This document shows positions 6,898 to 15,142 of a DNA stretch of 64,000 bases, piece after piece (position 1 is the stretch's first letter; each line of letters begins with the position of its first letter). Made by a program: the position numbers and the translations under genes. Source of the DNA: Methanobacteriota archaeon. GTDB lineage: Archaea > Halobacteriota > Methanomicrobia > Methanomicrobiales > Methanocorpusculaceae. The notes under the pieces are model-generated. The model made no database searches. It was given only the letters and a program-made list of their open reading frames with translations, and was not told the origin of the DNA. The stretch is from the NCBI GenBank assembly GCA_023396065.1, contig JAEWXF010000001.1, positions 27,271 through 91,270 of the forward strand, written 5' to 3'.

Positions 6898-9704
6898 CGT
6901 GCACACACCTTTCTTGCCTTTCTCTGTAAAGCTCTGATCTCACTCTCCGGCACACCGGTCTCCACGGACAGCATCTCTGGATCAGCTTTCGCGAGCCGCA
7001 GCGCCGTAAACGCACCCGCCGCAGCAAACCTTGCCAGAACCTCCGCATCCATACCTAGCTCAGTCAGAGACTTTGTTTCCTTCTCAAACTCCGTCTTCGT
7101 CAGCTTCTTCGGCTCCGGACGTTTCAGATACTTCGCCGCCATCATCTGGTGCGAATAAATCGTCCCGAGCGACACCCCGGTCGCCAGCGTAATTCCCGCA
7201 GGATTTGCATGCAGAAACACCGCAGGGTCGTCATATCCCCGCATCACATACTTTTTCAGCGTCACCGCTGGAATCCCGATCTCCTTCATCGTTGCAACAT
7301 TCTTGGTCTTCTTGGCCTCCGTCTGCAGATGTTTCGCCTCGGTCTCGGAGAGGGACGCCTCCATCAGGACCTCCGGCTCGGTATTGGCAAGCGTTGCAAT
7401 ATCAGCAATCCCCTTCTCAAACAGCGCATTACAGATCTTTCCGTGACCCCGGTTTCTGCGCGGCGGAATGTGGGCTGCAACGAACTTCTTCAGCTCTGTC
7501 CGTTTCCGGAAGTACATCAAAACGCCGCTCGCGTCCGCGATGAGCTTCTCCGCCTCCTCGCAGGGCATCTGCATCTTTGCCATCAGCTGCTCTGCGGGAA
7601 TCGTCGCAAGTTCCGAGATTGCATAAATGTGCTGGGCATTGAGTTTCGCAACTCCTGCCTCGGTCATACCGGGCAGCATCAGAAATGCCTCGGAGTTCGT
7701 TTTGATGTGGGAACACAGCGGACAGCCGATCTTCCACGGCGGGGAACCTTTCCGCAGCAGCTGAACGTGATTGAGATTATGGATCGGACAGATCTCCGTT
7801 GTCCGGACCGCATTTCCCCACGTTGCCGGCGGCAGGCTCGTATTGAACGTACACTCCGGATATCCGGAACAGCCGATGAACTGGGAGCTTCCGGCACGCC
7901 GGATACGAAGCGGTTTTCCGCAGACCGGACACATGCCGACCGTCTGTTCCTCGCGGGTCCGGTCCATCAGATCCTGGCCGATGGCGAGCTGGTTTGCCTC
8001 CAGTTCATCAAAGATACTGGACAGCATGGTCCGCGACTCGGATAAAACCGCATTCGCTGTTTTCGTACCGGCAGCGATGTCCTCCATGTGTTCCTCCAGC
8101 GTCTTGGTCATGGTCGGGGCGGTAATCAGACTGGCATACTGTTCCAGAGACTCAGTTACCGCCCGGCCGACAATCGTCGGCCGCATCGGGTTTCCTTCGA
8201 TGTACTTTCTGCCGATCAGTTTACTGATGACTTCATGCCGCGTACTTTTCGTCCCCAGACCCAGTTCCTCCATCCTCTGGATTAACCGGCTCTGCGAGTA
8301 GCGTGCAGGCGGCTGTGTCTCCTTTTCCTCGCACTTTTTCTCATCCAGCTTCAGGACATCCCCGACCTTCAGCTCAGGCAGAATATTTTCCTCAGCTTTG
8401 CTGTACGGATACACCTGTCGCCATCCGGGAACAACAAGTCTGCCGCCGGTACTGGTGTACGGCTCGGACTTGGCCGTCATATTAATTTTCAGCGTCTTCC
8501 ACTCCGCATCAGGGCAGAGCGTCGCAAAGAATCTGCGAACGATGAACTCATACAGTTTCCAGGTGACGTCGTCGCCGATCTCCTGCCGGGACCCGGCAGA
8601 GGTCGGATAGATTGGCGGGTGGTCGGTCGTCTCTTTTTTGCCGCGGGTCGGCGTCGGCCGCAGGTGGGCGGCGACCCACTTTGCATCCTCTGCAAACTGA
8701 CTTCCCGCAAACATTGCCAGATGCTGGCCGATGTTCAGACTTTTCGGATATGCGGTGTTGTCCGTACGCGGATAGGAAATAAATCCCCGCATGTACAGGT
8801 CTTCAGCCCGGCTCATCGCAGAGGCTGCCGAGAGACCGAGCCTGCCGGCTCCGACGATCAGCGCCGTGGTGTCCAGAGGTGTGGGTGCTTTATCGGTTTT
8901 CCGGCCAGAGATGACATCCGTTACCGTTATCGGATCAGCAGTTCCGGCAAAAGCTGCGTCCGCCTCATCACGCAGGGTAAATCTTCCGTGAACGTGACGG
9001 GCCTCCAGCATCTCCGCTCCGTACCGGGCGGTGAGGGACAGCATCCAGTATTTCTCCGGAACGAATGCCTCGATCTCCCGTTCCCGTTCGACGATCATGG
9101 CCAGTGTCGGACTCTGCACTCGTCCGACGGAAAGAATACTGTCGGATCCGCGATGGGCTGCGATGGAAAGGAACCGCGTAAGCGATGCACCCCAGACCAG
9201 ATCAATGACCTGACGGCTTTCTCCGGCGGCTGCAAGGTTGAAGTCAAGCTCCTGCGCTTCGTGAATTGCGTTGGTGATCTCGTCTTTGGTAATCGCCGAG
9301 AAACGGGCCCGGTCTATGCGGACCTGCGGGTTGACCGCCCGGACAAGCTCCAGAGCTTCTTTCCCGATCAGTTCTCCTTCGGTATCAAAATCTGTCGCGA
9401 TCGTGACGCGGGTTGCATGGCGGGCATGTCTCTGCATCAGTTCTACGATTTTTTTCTCGGTAGGATGTTTTTCGATCTCGGCATCGATAAGGGAACGGGG
9501 CGGGTGTTCCTCACTCCGCCAGTTGCTGTAGCCTTTGGTGAAGTCAACTTCAACTACGTGGCCCCGCAGACCCATTACAACCGTGTCGCCAAAGGTGTAC
9601 TGATTTGCCGCTCCGTCGCGTTTCGTCTGCACTTTCTGCTTTCCGGCAAGGAATGCAGCGATGCGCTCTGCGACAAGGTTCTTTTCAGCGATGATCAGGT
9701 GCAT
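6894..9704 (-). CDS. topA: DNA topoisomerase I (type IA)
   Basis: 936 residues. The TOPRIM domain is N-terminal with IIAEKN and an ATDFDTEGELIG acidic motif (about 97-108). The active-site tyrosine lies in GFISYPRTDNTAYP (about 308). A four-Cys zinc finger follows the core (CPVCGKPL...CSGYPEC, about 583-607), then a second partial ribbon (CPIH...CPLC) and several helix-hairpin-helix-like repeats to the C-terminus. The enzyme relaxes negative supercoils by single-strand passage. Its stop overlaps the next start by four bases and it lies 2 bases after gatB, so it belongs to the gat operon. The long HhH tail is common in archaeal enzymes. Confidence 0.93.
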   Translation of the reverse strand: MHLIIAEKNLVAERIAAFLAGKQKVQTKRDGAANQYTFGDTVVMGLRGHVVEVDFTKGYSNWRSEEHPPRSLIDAEIEKHPTEKKIVELMQRHARHATRVTIATDFDTEGELIGKEALELVRAVNPQVRIDRARFSAITKDEITNAIHEAQELDFNLAAAGESRQVIDLVWGASLTRFLSIAAHRGSDSILSVGRVQSPTLAMIVEREREIEAFVPEKYWMLSLTARYGAEMLEARHVHGRFTLRDEADAAFAGTADPITVTDVISGRKTDKAPTPLDTTALIVGAGRLGLSAASAMSRAEDLYMRGFISYPRTDNTAYPKSLNIGQHLAMFAGSQFAEDAKWVAAHLRPTPTRGKKETTDHPPIYPTSAGSRQEIGDDVTWKLYEFIVRRFFATLCPDAEWKTLKINMTAKSEPYTSTGGRLVVPGWRQVYPYSKAEENILPELKVGDVLKLDEKKCEEKETQPPARYSQSRLIQRMEELGLGTKSTRHEVISKLIGRKYIEGNPMRPTIVGRAVTESLEQYASLITAPTMTKTLEEHMEDIAAGTKTANAVLSESRTMLSSIFDELEANQLAIGQDLMDRTREEQTVGMCPVCGKPLRIRRAGSSQFIGCSGYPECTFNTSLPPATWGNAVRTTEICPIHNLNHVQLLRKGSPPWKIGCPLCSHIKTNSEAFLMLPGMTEAGVAKLNAQHIYAISELATIPAEQLMAKMQMPCEEAEKLIADASGVLMYFRKRTELKKFVAAHIPPRRNRGHGKICNALFEKGIADIATLANTEPEVLMEASLSETEAKHLQTEAKKTKNVATMKEIGIPAVTLKKYVMRGYDDPAVFLHANPAGITLATGVSLGTIYSHQMMAAKYLKRPEPKKLTKTEFEKETKSLTELGMDAEVLARFAAAGAFTALRLAKADPEMLSVETGVPESEIRALQRKARKVCAR

Positions 9705-9706
9705 GG

Positions 9707-11140
9707 TTACTCTCCCAGGATCTCAGCAATCATTGCGTGAATCTCACGCGGGTCGGATTTTCCTTTGGTCTCTTTCATGACCTGACCGACGATGAAGTTG
9801 AGTGCACCTTTTTTCCCTGCTTTATGATCTGCGACCGCCTGCGGATTTTTGGCAAGAATCTGTTCGATGATTCCGCGGAACGACTCGCCCTCTTCGCGGG
9901 CAAGTCCGAGACGGTCGACGATCTGGGCAGGGGTTTCCTTTTTCTCTCCTGCATGCAGGTCGTCAAGCCAGACACGGAGGACTTCAACTCCTGCTTTGTC
10001 GGTGATTTTTTTGTCGCGGACGAGTGCGATGAGGTCTTTGAACTCTGTCGCGTGGGCGGCGACGGTGCCGAGGGCCATGTCGCGGTAGTTGAGTTCGCCG
10101 ATAAGTATGTCGGCAATCCATGATGCGGCGATTGCAGCACCGACGTCTGCGACGTTTTCATAGAACTCGGCAAGCCGGAGGTCGCCGGTAAGGGTTCGGG
10201 CGTGGTTGACGGCGATGCCGTACTGATGCATGAACCGGTCGCGGCGGGCATCCGGTAGTTCAGGGAGGGTAATGTCGCTGACCCAGGCGGCAACGCGGAT
10301 GACCGGCAGGTCGGGTTCGGGGAAGTAGCGGTAGTCGGTTGCGGTTTCTTTGGACCGGGCGGATGTGGTGGTGCCTTTTCCCTCCTGGAAGTGACGGGTT
10401 TCCCGCGCGATGGTCCCGCCGCGGCGGATGAGATTTTTCTGCCGGGTGATCTCGAAGGTCAGCGCTTTTTCGACGCCTTTGTAGGAGGAGATGTTTTTGA
10501 TTTCGACCCGTTCATGACCTTTGATGGAGATGTTTGCATCGACACGGATGGATCCTTCTTTTTCCGGGTCAAAGACGTCGAGGTATTCAAGGGTTGCCCG
10601 CAGTTTGTTTAAGAGGCGGCGGGCTTCTTTGGGGGAGGAGAGTTCGGGCTCTGTGACCATTTCGATTAAGGGGATGCCGGAACGGTTGTAGTCGACGAGG
10701 GTGTAGTGGCCGCGTTCTTTGTTGCCCATGTGAACGAGTCGGCCGGGATCCTCTTCGACGTGGATGCGGGTCAGGTTGACGGTCTTCGGGTTTCCTGCGT
10801 CGTCTTCGATTTCGATGTAGCCGCCGAGGGCCAGCGGGTTGTCACCCATGGTGATCTGGTAGGCTTTGACGAGGTCAGGGTAGAAGTAGTTTTTCCGGCA
10901 GAACTCACCTTCTTCGGGGATGGTACAGTTGAGGGCTTTTGCGACTTTGAGTGCGTACTGGATCACTTTTTTGTTCAGGACCGGGAGGGCGCCGGGCAGG
11001 CCGAGGCAGACCGGACATACGTGGGTGTTGGGGGCGTCGGCACGGAAGTCTGCGGAGCAGCCGCAGAACAGTTTTGATGCAGTGTCCAGCTGGCAGTGGA
11101 CTTCAAGACCGATGATGACCTTCATCTCTTCGTCAGCCAT
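9707..11140 (-). CDS. gatB: Asp-tRNA(Asn)/Glu-tRNA(Gln) amidotransferase subunit B
   Basis: 477 residues, the usual length. It shows the GatB core: VIIGLEVHCQLDT at the N-terminus, a zinc-binding cluster CGCSADFRAD...HVCPVCLGLPG (about 22-47), and the C-terminal YqeY-like tail domain ending in REIHAMIAEILGE. GatB binds the mischarged tRNA and activates the aspartyl or glutamyl group. It directly follows gatA on the minus strand with no gap, completing gatCAB for indirect amidation. Confidence 0.95.
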   Translation of the reverse strand: MADEEMKVIIGLEVHCQLDTASKLFCGCSADFRADAPNTHVCPVCLGLPGALPVLNKKVIQYALKVAKALNCTIPEEGEFCRKNYFYPDLVKAYQITMGDNPLALGGYIEIEDDAGNPKTVNLTRIHVEEDPGRLVHMGNKERGHYTLVDYNRSGIPLIEMVTEPELSSPKEARRLLNKLRATLEYLDVFDPEKEGSIRVDANISIKGHERVEIKNISSYKGVEKALTFEITRQKNLIRRGGTIARETRHFQEGKGTTTSARSKETATDYRYFPEPDLPVIRVAAWVSDITLPELPDARRDRFMHQYGIAVNHARTLTGDLRLAEFYENVADVGAAIAASWIADILIGELNYRDMALGTVAAHATEFKDLIALVRDKKITDKAGVEVLRVWLDDLHAGEKKETPAQIVDRLGLAREEGESFRGIIEQILAKNPQAVADHKAGKKGALNFIVGQVMKETKGKSDPREIHAMIAEILGE

Positions 11141-12418
11141 TTATGCCACCTCCTCATAGGCAAGGGCTGCATTCAGGAGCGCTTCTTCACCGAACATTCT
11201 TCCCATGAGCTGCAGTCCGACGGGCATGCCGTGAGTGGTTCCGCAGGGAACGGAGACTGCCGGGATTCCAGCGATGTTGACCGGGACGGTGAGGATGTCG
11301 GTCTGATACATGCGCAGGGGATCTGCGGTCATTTCACCGAGTCTGGGGGCGACGTTGGGCATGGTGGGACCTGCGAGGATGTCACAGTCCGTCAGTACCC
11401 GGGAAAAGTCGCGGCGGATAAGCTGTTTGGCGTGCTGGGCTTTGACGTAGTATTTGCCGTAGTAACCGGCGGAGAGGGCGAAGGTTCCAAGCAGTATTCT
11501 CCGGCGGACTTCGGGGCCGAAGCCTGCTTGACGGACTTTGGTGTAGGCGTCGTGCCAGGGGAGGTTCATTTCCGGCTCGGGTCCGTAACGGACGCCGTCG
11601 AAGCGGTCAAGGTTGGAGCTTGCTTCGCAGGTGCAGGTGACGTAGTAGGCGGCGAGCGCGTACTGCATGGACGGCAGGGAGACTTCGCGAATGATCGCGC
11701 CGAGTTCTTCGAGTCTGCCGATTGCGGTTTCTACGGTTGCGGCAACGGCTTTGTCGACGCCTTCGCCGAAGTATTCTTTGGGGACGCCGATGATTTTTCC
11801 TTTGAGGTCAGCGTGAAGGTCGGCGAAGTTATAGGGTTTGCTGACTGAGGTTGAGTCGCGGGTGTCGTGTCCGGCGATGACACCGAAGAGTTTTGCGGTG
11901 TCGGTGACGGTTGCGGCCATGGGGCCGATCTGTTCGAAGGAATTGGCATAGGCGATTAAGCCGTACCGGCTGACCCGGCCGTAGGAGGGTTTGAGGCCGA
12001 CGATGCCGCAGTAGGATGCGGGGCAGCGGATGGAGCCGCCGGTGTCGGACCCGAGCGCCATGGGGACGAGTCCTGCGGCAACTGCTGCTGCGGAGCCTCC
12101 GGAGGAGCCGCCGGTGACACGGGTTGTGTCACGCGGGTTTAATGCGGGACCGAAGGCGCTGTTTTCTGTGGTGGTTCCCATGCCGAATTCGTCCATGTTT
12201 GTTTTGCCGGCGATTGTTGCACCGGCGGCTTTGAGAAGTTCCACGGCGTGAGCGTCGTACGGGGGGATGTAGCCAAGGAGGATTTTGGAGGCACAGGTGG
12301 TCGGGATATCTTTGGTGGAGATGTTGTCTTTTACGGCAACGCGGATGCCGGCAAGCGGTCCGCTGCGGGAAGAGGGGATTTCCTGTTCAGAGAGGAATGC
12401 GTTGTAGGGATCGGCCAT
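11141..12418 (-). CDS. gatA: Asp-tRNA(Asn)/Glu-tRNA(Gln) amidotransferase subunit A
   Basis: 425 residues. Amidase-signature enzyme: VAVKDNIS with the catalytic Lys (about 28-35), the Gly/Ser-rich GGSSGGSAAAVAAG (about 97-110), and GSDTGGSIRCPASYCG with the two catalytic serines (about 118-133). It releases ammonia from glutamine for GatB. It is somewhat shorter than bacterial GatA, which is normal for archaea. Genes gatC, gatA and gatB are adjacent in that order. Confidence 0.95.
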   Translation of the reverse strand: MADPYNAFLSEQEIPSSRSGPLAGIRVAVKDNISTKDIPTTCASKILLGYIPPYDAHAVELLKAAGATIAGKTNMDEFGMGTTTENSAFGPALNPRDTTRVTGGSSGGSAAAVAAGLVPMALGSDTGGSIRCPASYCGIVGLKPSYGRVSRYGLIAYANSFEQIGPMAATVTDTAKLFGVIAGHDTRDSTSVSKPYNFADLHADLKGKIIGVPKEYFGEGVDKAVAATVETAIGRLEELGAIIREVSLPSMQYALAAYYVTCTCEASSNLDRFDGVRYGPEPEMNLPWHDAYTKVRQAGFGPEVRRRILLGTFALSAGYYGKYYVKAQHAKQLIRRDFSRVLTDCDILAGPTMPNVAPRLGEMTADPLRMYQTDILTVPVNIAGIPAVSVPCGTTHGMPVGLQLMGRMFGEEALLNAALAYEEVA

Positions 12419-12419
12419 T

Positions 12420-12689
12420 TCAGATCACCTTCGGGGCACGGATATAGCCGTCTTCCGGGTTGTGGGAGTTTCTGAGGGCTTCTTCCTGAGAGAGCGAGGG
12501 CCGGACAGTGTCATCCCGGAAGATGTTGACCAGGGGGCGCTCCAGGGCGTCTTCTACTTTGAGGGTGTCAAGGATATCGAAGTATTCGAGAATTGCGTTA
12601 AACTGTTCGGTGAACCTGCCGAGTTCGGATGCGGCGATGCCAATGTCGGCGAGTTCTGCGATATGAAGGACGTCGTTTTCAGAGACCAT
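12420..12689 (-). CDS. gatC: Asp-tRNA(Asn)/Glu-tRNA(Gln) amidotransferase subunit C
   Basis: 89 residues. It opens with VLHIAELADIGIAASELGRFTEQFNAILEYFDIL, the GatC helical signature, and ends in a hydrophilic stretch with NPEDGYIRAPKVI. GatC is the small strap that stabilises GatA-GatB. It is the first gene of the minus-strand gat-topA-GGGPS-trmJ run, with its promoter in the divergent gap upstream. Confidence 0.92.
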   Translation of the reverse strand: MVSENDVLHIAELADIGIAASELGRFTEQFNAILEYFDILDTLKVEDALERPLVNIFRDDTVRPSLSQEEALRNSHNPEDGYIRAPKVI

Positions 12690-13014
12690 TTTCAGCGACC
12701 TGTGAATATTAGGTAAGTGGTGAGTTTGTTGACATTAAAAAGAGTTGCTACTCGGACCAGATTTTCTGCCCGGCATATTTTTTTTGTTGTTGGGGGAGAT
12801 TCGTCATGCTGTCGGGTAAAATCAGGATATACTTTTTGAGAGTGTGTTTTTGCAGGAGGGATTTTTTGTTTTTTCTCCGGGAAGAGAGAAGGGAGACGCG
12901 GGACGGAGGCGGAGGATACCTCTTATAGCATCGCCTCTGACATATATGGATTATGCGTGAGGTTTTCTTGTTTGAACCGGGATTCCGGCCGGCCTGTGCT
13001 ATGGAGGCAGTTCT
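12690..13014. other. Divergent intergenic region gatC / DJ-1 gene
   Basis: 325 bases with no supportable gene. It contains AT-rich stretches usable as promoters in both directions (for example the TATATG core near 12950 for the plus strand) and a GGAGG-type ribosome site near 13003 for the downstream GTG. Frames in it are uncoupled to any family. Confidence 0.5.
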
Positions 13015-13614
13015 GTGAAAAAGATTGTGCTGATTGGCATTCTGGACAATTTTGCTGACTGGGAGGCTGCCTATGTTTCGTCTTTGCTTCTGGCTTTGGG
13101 TCAGGATAGATTTTGTGTGAAGACGGTATCTCTGAAATTGGGTCCTGTCCGGTCTATGGGAGGGTTTACTGTTGTGCCGGACTGTGATGTTCAATCGGCT
13201 CCGGAGGATTTTGCGGGACTGATTCTCATCGGGGGTCTGTCCTGGAGGAGTGAGTCTGCCCGGCAGATTGTGCCTTTGGTGGAGGCTGCGGTGAGGAACG
13301 GAGTTGTTGTGGGCGGCATCTGTGATGCTTCCGCATTTCTTGGGACACTTGGTGTTTTGAATACGGTTCGGCATACGAGTAATGATTTGCAGGACTTGCA
13401 GAAGTGAGCTGGGGATGCGTATACGGGGGAGAGCCTGTATCTCCGGGAGCCGGCAGTACGGGATGGCAGGGTTGTTACTGCCAACGGTACTGCATCTTTG
13501 GAGTTTGCACGTGAGGTTCTGACTGCATTGAGTGTTGCCCCGGAGGAACAGATTCTTGCATGGTATAATTTCCATAAGTTTGGTTTCTATGCGGCACCTG
13601 TACCAAAGCTGTAA
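13015..13614 (+). pseudogene. DJ-1/PfpI-family glutamine-amidotransferase-like protein interrupted by one in-frame TGA
   Basis: The frame from the GTG at 13015 (GGAGG upstream) reads KKIVLIGILDNFADWEAAY, SMGGFTVVPD and VVGGICDASAFL, with the nucleophile-elbow Cys in GGICDA, then RHTSNDLQDLQK and a TGA at 13405-13407. The same frame continues without another stop through AGDAYTGESLYLREPAVRDG, then TANGTASLEFAREVL, to a TAA at 13612. Both halves are the expected parts of one 199-residue type 1 GATase-like protein. The position usually holds an aromatic residue, so a TGG-to-TGA change is the simplest cause. It may be a recent pseudogene, a sequencing error, or a readthrough gene. Confidence 0.85.
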
Positions 13615-13742
13615 TATTGGACCGGAACCATTTCCGGTCACGGGATCGCTTTTCTGCCGGAAGTTTCGGGAGGGAAATGCGGAACGACGAATGTTTCGGA
13701 AAGGTTTTTTTTAGAAGAATGCGCTGACTGGCGGAAAAATAG

Positions 13743-14159
13743 TTAGATGGTCCGGAAAAAGACCGTGGTATTCATTGCTTTTGCACCAAAGAATTTTTTG
13801 CAGAATTCAGCGGCAACACTGGGGGCATATTCTTTGCAGCTGAAGATATCAAGGTATGCTGCGTTCGTCTCGTTTGCGAAGTGGGCAGAAAGCAGGGAGG
13901 TTTCGATGAGCTGGGTCATGGAATAGCCGGCAACACGGTCACAGGGACCAAAGTGTACAATCTGCGGCTCACCAAAACGGTGCATCCCGATCAGGTCTGC
14001 CAGTTCCAGAACAAACTGGTGAATTTTGTCTGCATCACGAATCAGTGCCGGGTCACACTCTTTGAGGTCAATAGAGGTACAGAGTCCCCAGCAGTTTTCT
14101 TCCTTAAATCTTGTCATGACGTCAGCGTCGGTCATGCCGGTTGCGAGCATCTGTTTCAT
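13743..14159 (-). CDS. S-adenosylmethionine decarboxylase-like protein
   Basis: 138 residues. The fold signature of SpeD/AdoMetDC is visible: LCTSIDLKECDPALI at the N-terminus (G-x-H-x-x-x-D-like strand), then AYLDIFSCKEYAPSVAAEFCKKFFGAK near the C-terminus, matching the YAAVDIFTC...FGA region of the family. AdoMetDCs self-cleave at a Glu-Ser bond to make a pyruvoyl group. Here the equivalent segment is LIETSLLSAHFANETN, with Thr after the Glu and Ser one place later. Whether it processes itself or decarboxylates SAM is uncertain. It may belong to the related subgroup with this ETS motif. Isolated gene. Confidence 0.72.
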   Translation of the reverse strand: MKQMLATGMTDADVMTRFKEENCWGLCTSIDLKECDPALIRDADKIHQFVLELADLIGMHRFGEPQIVHFGPCDRVAGYSMTQLIETSLLSAHFANETNAAYLDIFSCKEYAPSVAAEFCKKFFGAKAMNTTVFFRTI

Positions 14160-14586
14160 TGGTTTTCATCTCCGTTGTATGTTCCATCGGTCCCGGCCAC
14201 ACTCGATATATTTGCCGGAAACATTGGATAATCATAGGTCATCTCGTGCATATTTAAATGTACTGTTCTGGAAACTCTTAGGAAAATAGTCATTTATCGT
14301 TTCTACTGGCTTATTTTTGGTGTATTGTCATTCTGCGTGTTATTTTTGGATGAAATCCTGTTTTGCAGAAGTATAATCGATAATTTTTGATTTGGCAGAA
14401 TTTGCCGTGAATAAAAAAATGCGGTAATATGTGACGGTGCGCCCCCTGATTCCATATAAATTTTCGTGCGATCCGCGGGAACGAAACGGATGCCGGGTAC
14501 CGGAATTTTTGCGCGTTTTCGATTCCTCTGGATGCTTTTGGGAATAGGAGTTCAGCGGTGGTAAACATTCGGAAACGTGAAAAAAT
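14160..14586. other. AT-rich intergenic region before feoA
   Basis: About 430 bases with no gene I can defend. It holds the divergent promoter area of the SpeD-like gene (minus) and the feo operon (plus). A CATATAAATTT stretch near 14453 is a plausible TATA element. Confidence 0.45.
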
Positions 14587-14603
14587 TCCGAAATATATTC
14601 GGA
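14587..14603. promoter_or_regulatory. Palindromic operator candidate overlapping a TATA box, upstream of feoA
   Basis: TCCGAA-ATATA-TTCGGA is a perfect 6-bp inverted repeat with a 5-base AT core. The core and its left flank (CGAAATATATT) look like a BRE/TATA element. A second pair of half-sites, TTCGGAA at 14567-14573 and TTCCGAA at 14586-14592, overlaps it. It is 75 bases before the feoA start. A metal-responsive repressor binding here would block transcription; that is inference from position. No known DtxR/MDR1 box matches. Confidence 0.5.
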
Positions 14604-14677
14604 GATCAGAAAACTCCCGAATGAAATTAGGCTGGACCATATACGTTCCTAACAGGATACCACAATGTATGCAAGTA

Positions 14678-15142
14678 ATGTCTCATACGGTTGCACTGAA
14701 TGCCATTCCCAATGGCTCTGGTGCAACAGTGGTCTCACTTCATCATGACGCCGAGATAACCCGGCGGCTGCTGGAGCTTGGTGTAACCAAAGGGACCAGT
14801 ATCGTCGTCACCGGGAAAGCACCGCTTGGCGATCCGATGATGATCCGTGTTCGCGGATGCCAGATTGCCATGCGGAAATCGGAAGCGGAGCAGATTGATG
14901 TAATAAAAGACGGAGCCTGGACGCTGGATGCTGTGCCGGCAGGCCAGGATGTTCTGGTGACCTCGGTAAATCATAAAGAGGAGATTACCGTCCGGCTGCT
15001 GGAGCTCGGCGTGACCCGGGGCAGCAGGATCACGGTAACCGGCAAAGCACCGCTTGGGGATCCAATGTTTCTCCGGGTTCGCGGTTGTCAGATTGCAATC
15101 AGAGGAAAAGAAGCGAGAAGTATTCAGGTGGAGTTAGCGTGA
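14678..15142 (+). CDS. feoA: FeoA-domain protein with two tandem FeoA repeats
   Basis: 154 residues from the ATG at 14678; an upstream extension to 14558 in the same frame reads as noncoding and covers the promoter. Two SH3-like FeoA units are fused: residues 1-75 and 78-154, each with LLELGVT(K/R)G(T/S), TGKAPLGDPM and RVRGCQIA. FeoA stimulates the FeoB Fe(II) transporter (family knowledge). Its stop overlaps the feoB start (GTGA at 15139-15142). The tandem fusion is less common than single FeoA. Confidence 0.85.
   Translation: MSHTVALNAIPNGSGATVVSLHHDAEITRRLLELGVTKGTSIVVTGKAPLGDPMMIRVRGCQIAMRKSEAEQIDVIKDGAWTLDAVPAGQDVLVTSVNHKEEITVRLLELGVTRGSRITVTGKAPLGDPMFLRVRGCQIAIRGKEARSIQVELA

Noticed and set aside
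5248..7158. 636-codon plus-strand frame over trmJ and GGGP synthase
   Set aside because: Runs antisense to two clear enzymes, and its His/Arg/Pro-rich translation is typical of a shadow frame.
13405..13407. Selenocysteine codon in the DJ-1 gene
   Set aside because: The position is normally aromatic, no SECIS-like structure was seen, and this group of methanogens is not known to use selenocysteine. A TGG-to-TGA change is simpler.
12748..13641. 297-codon minus-strand frame
   Set aside because: Overlaps the DJ-1 gene on the other strand; Arg/Gln/His-rich noise with no family.
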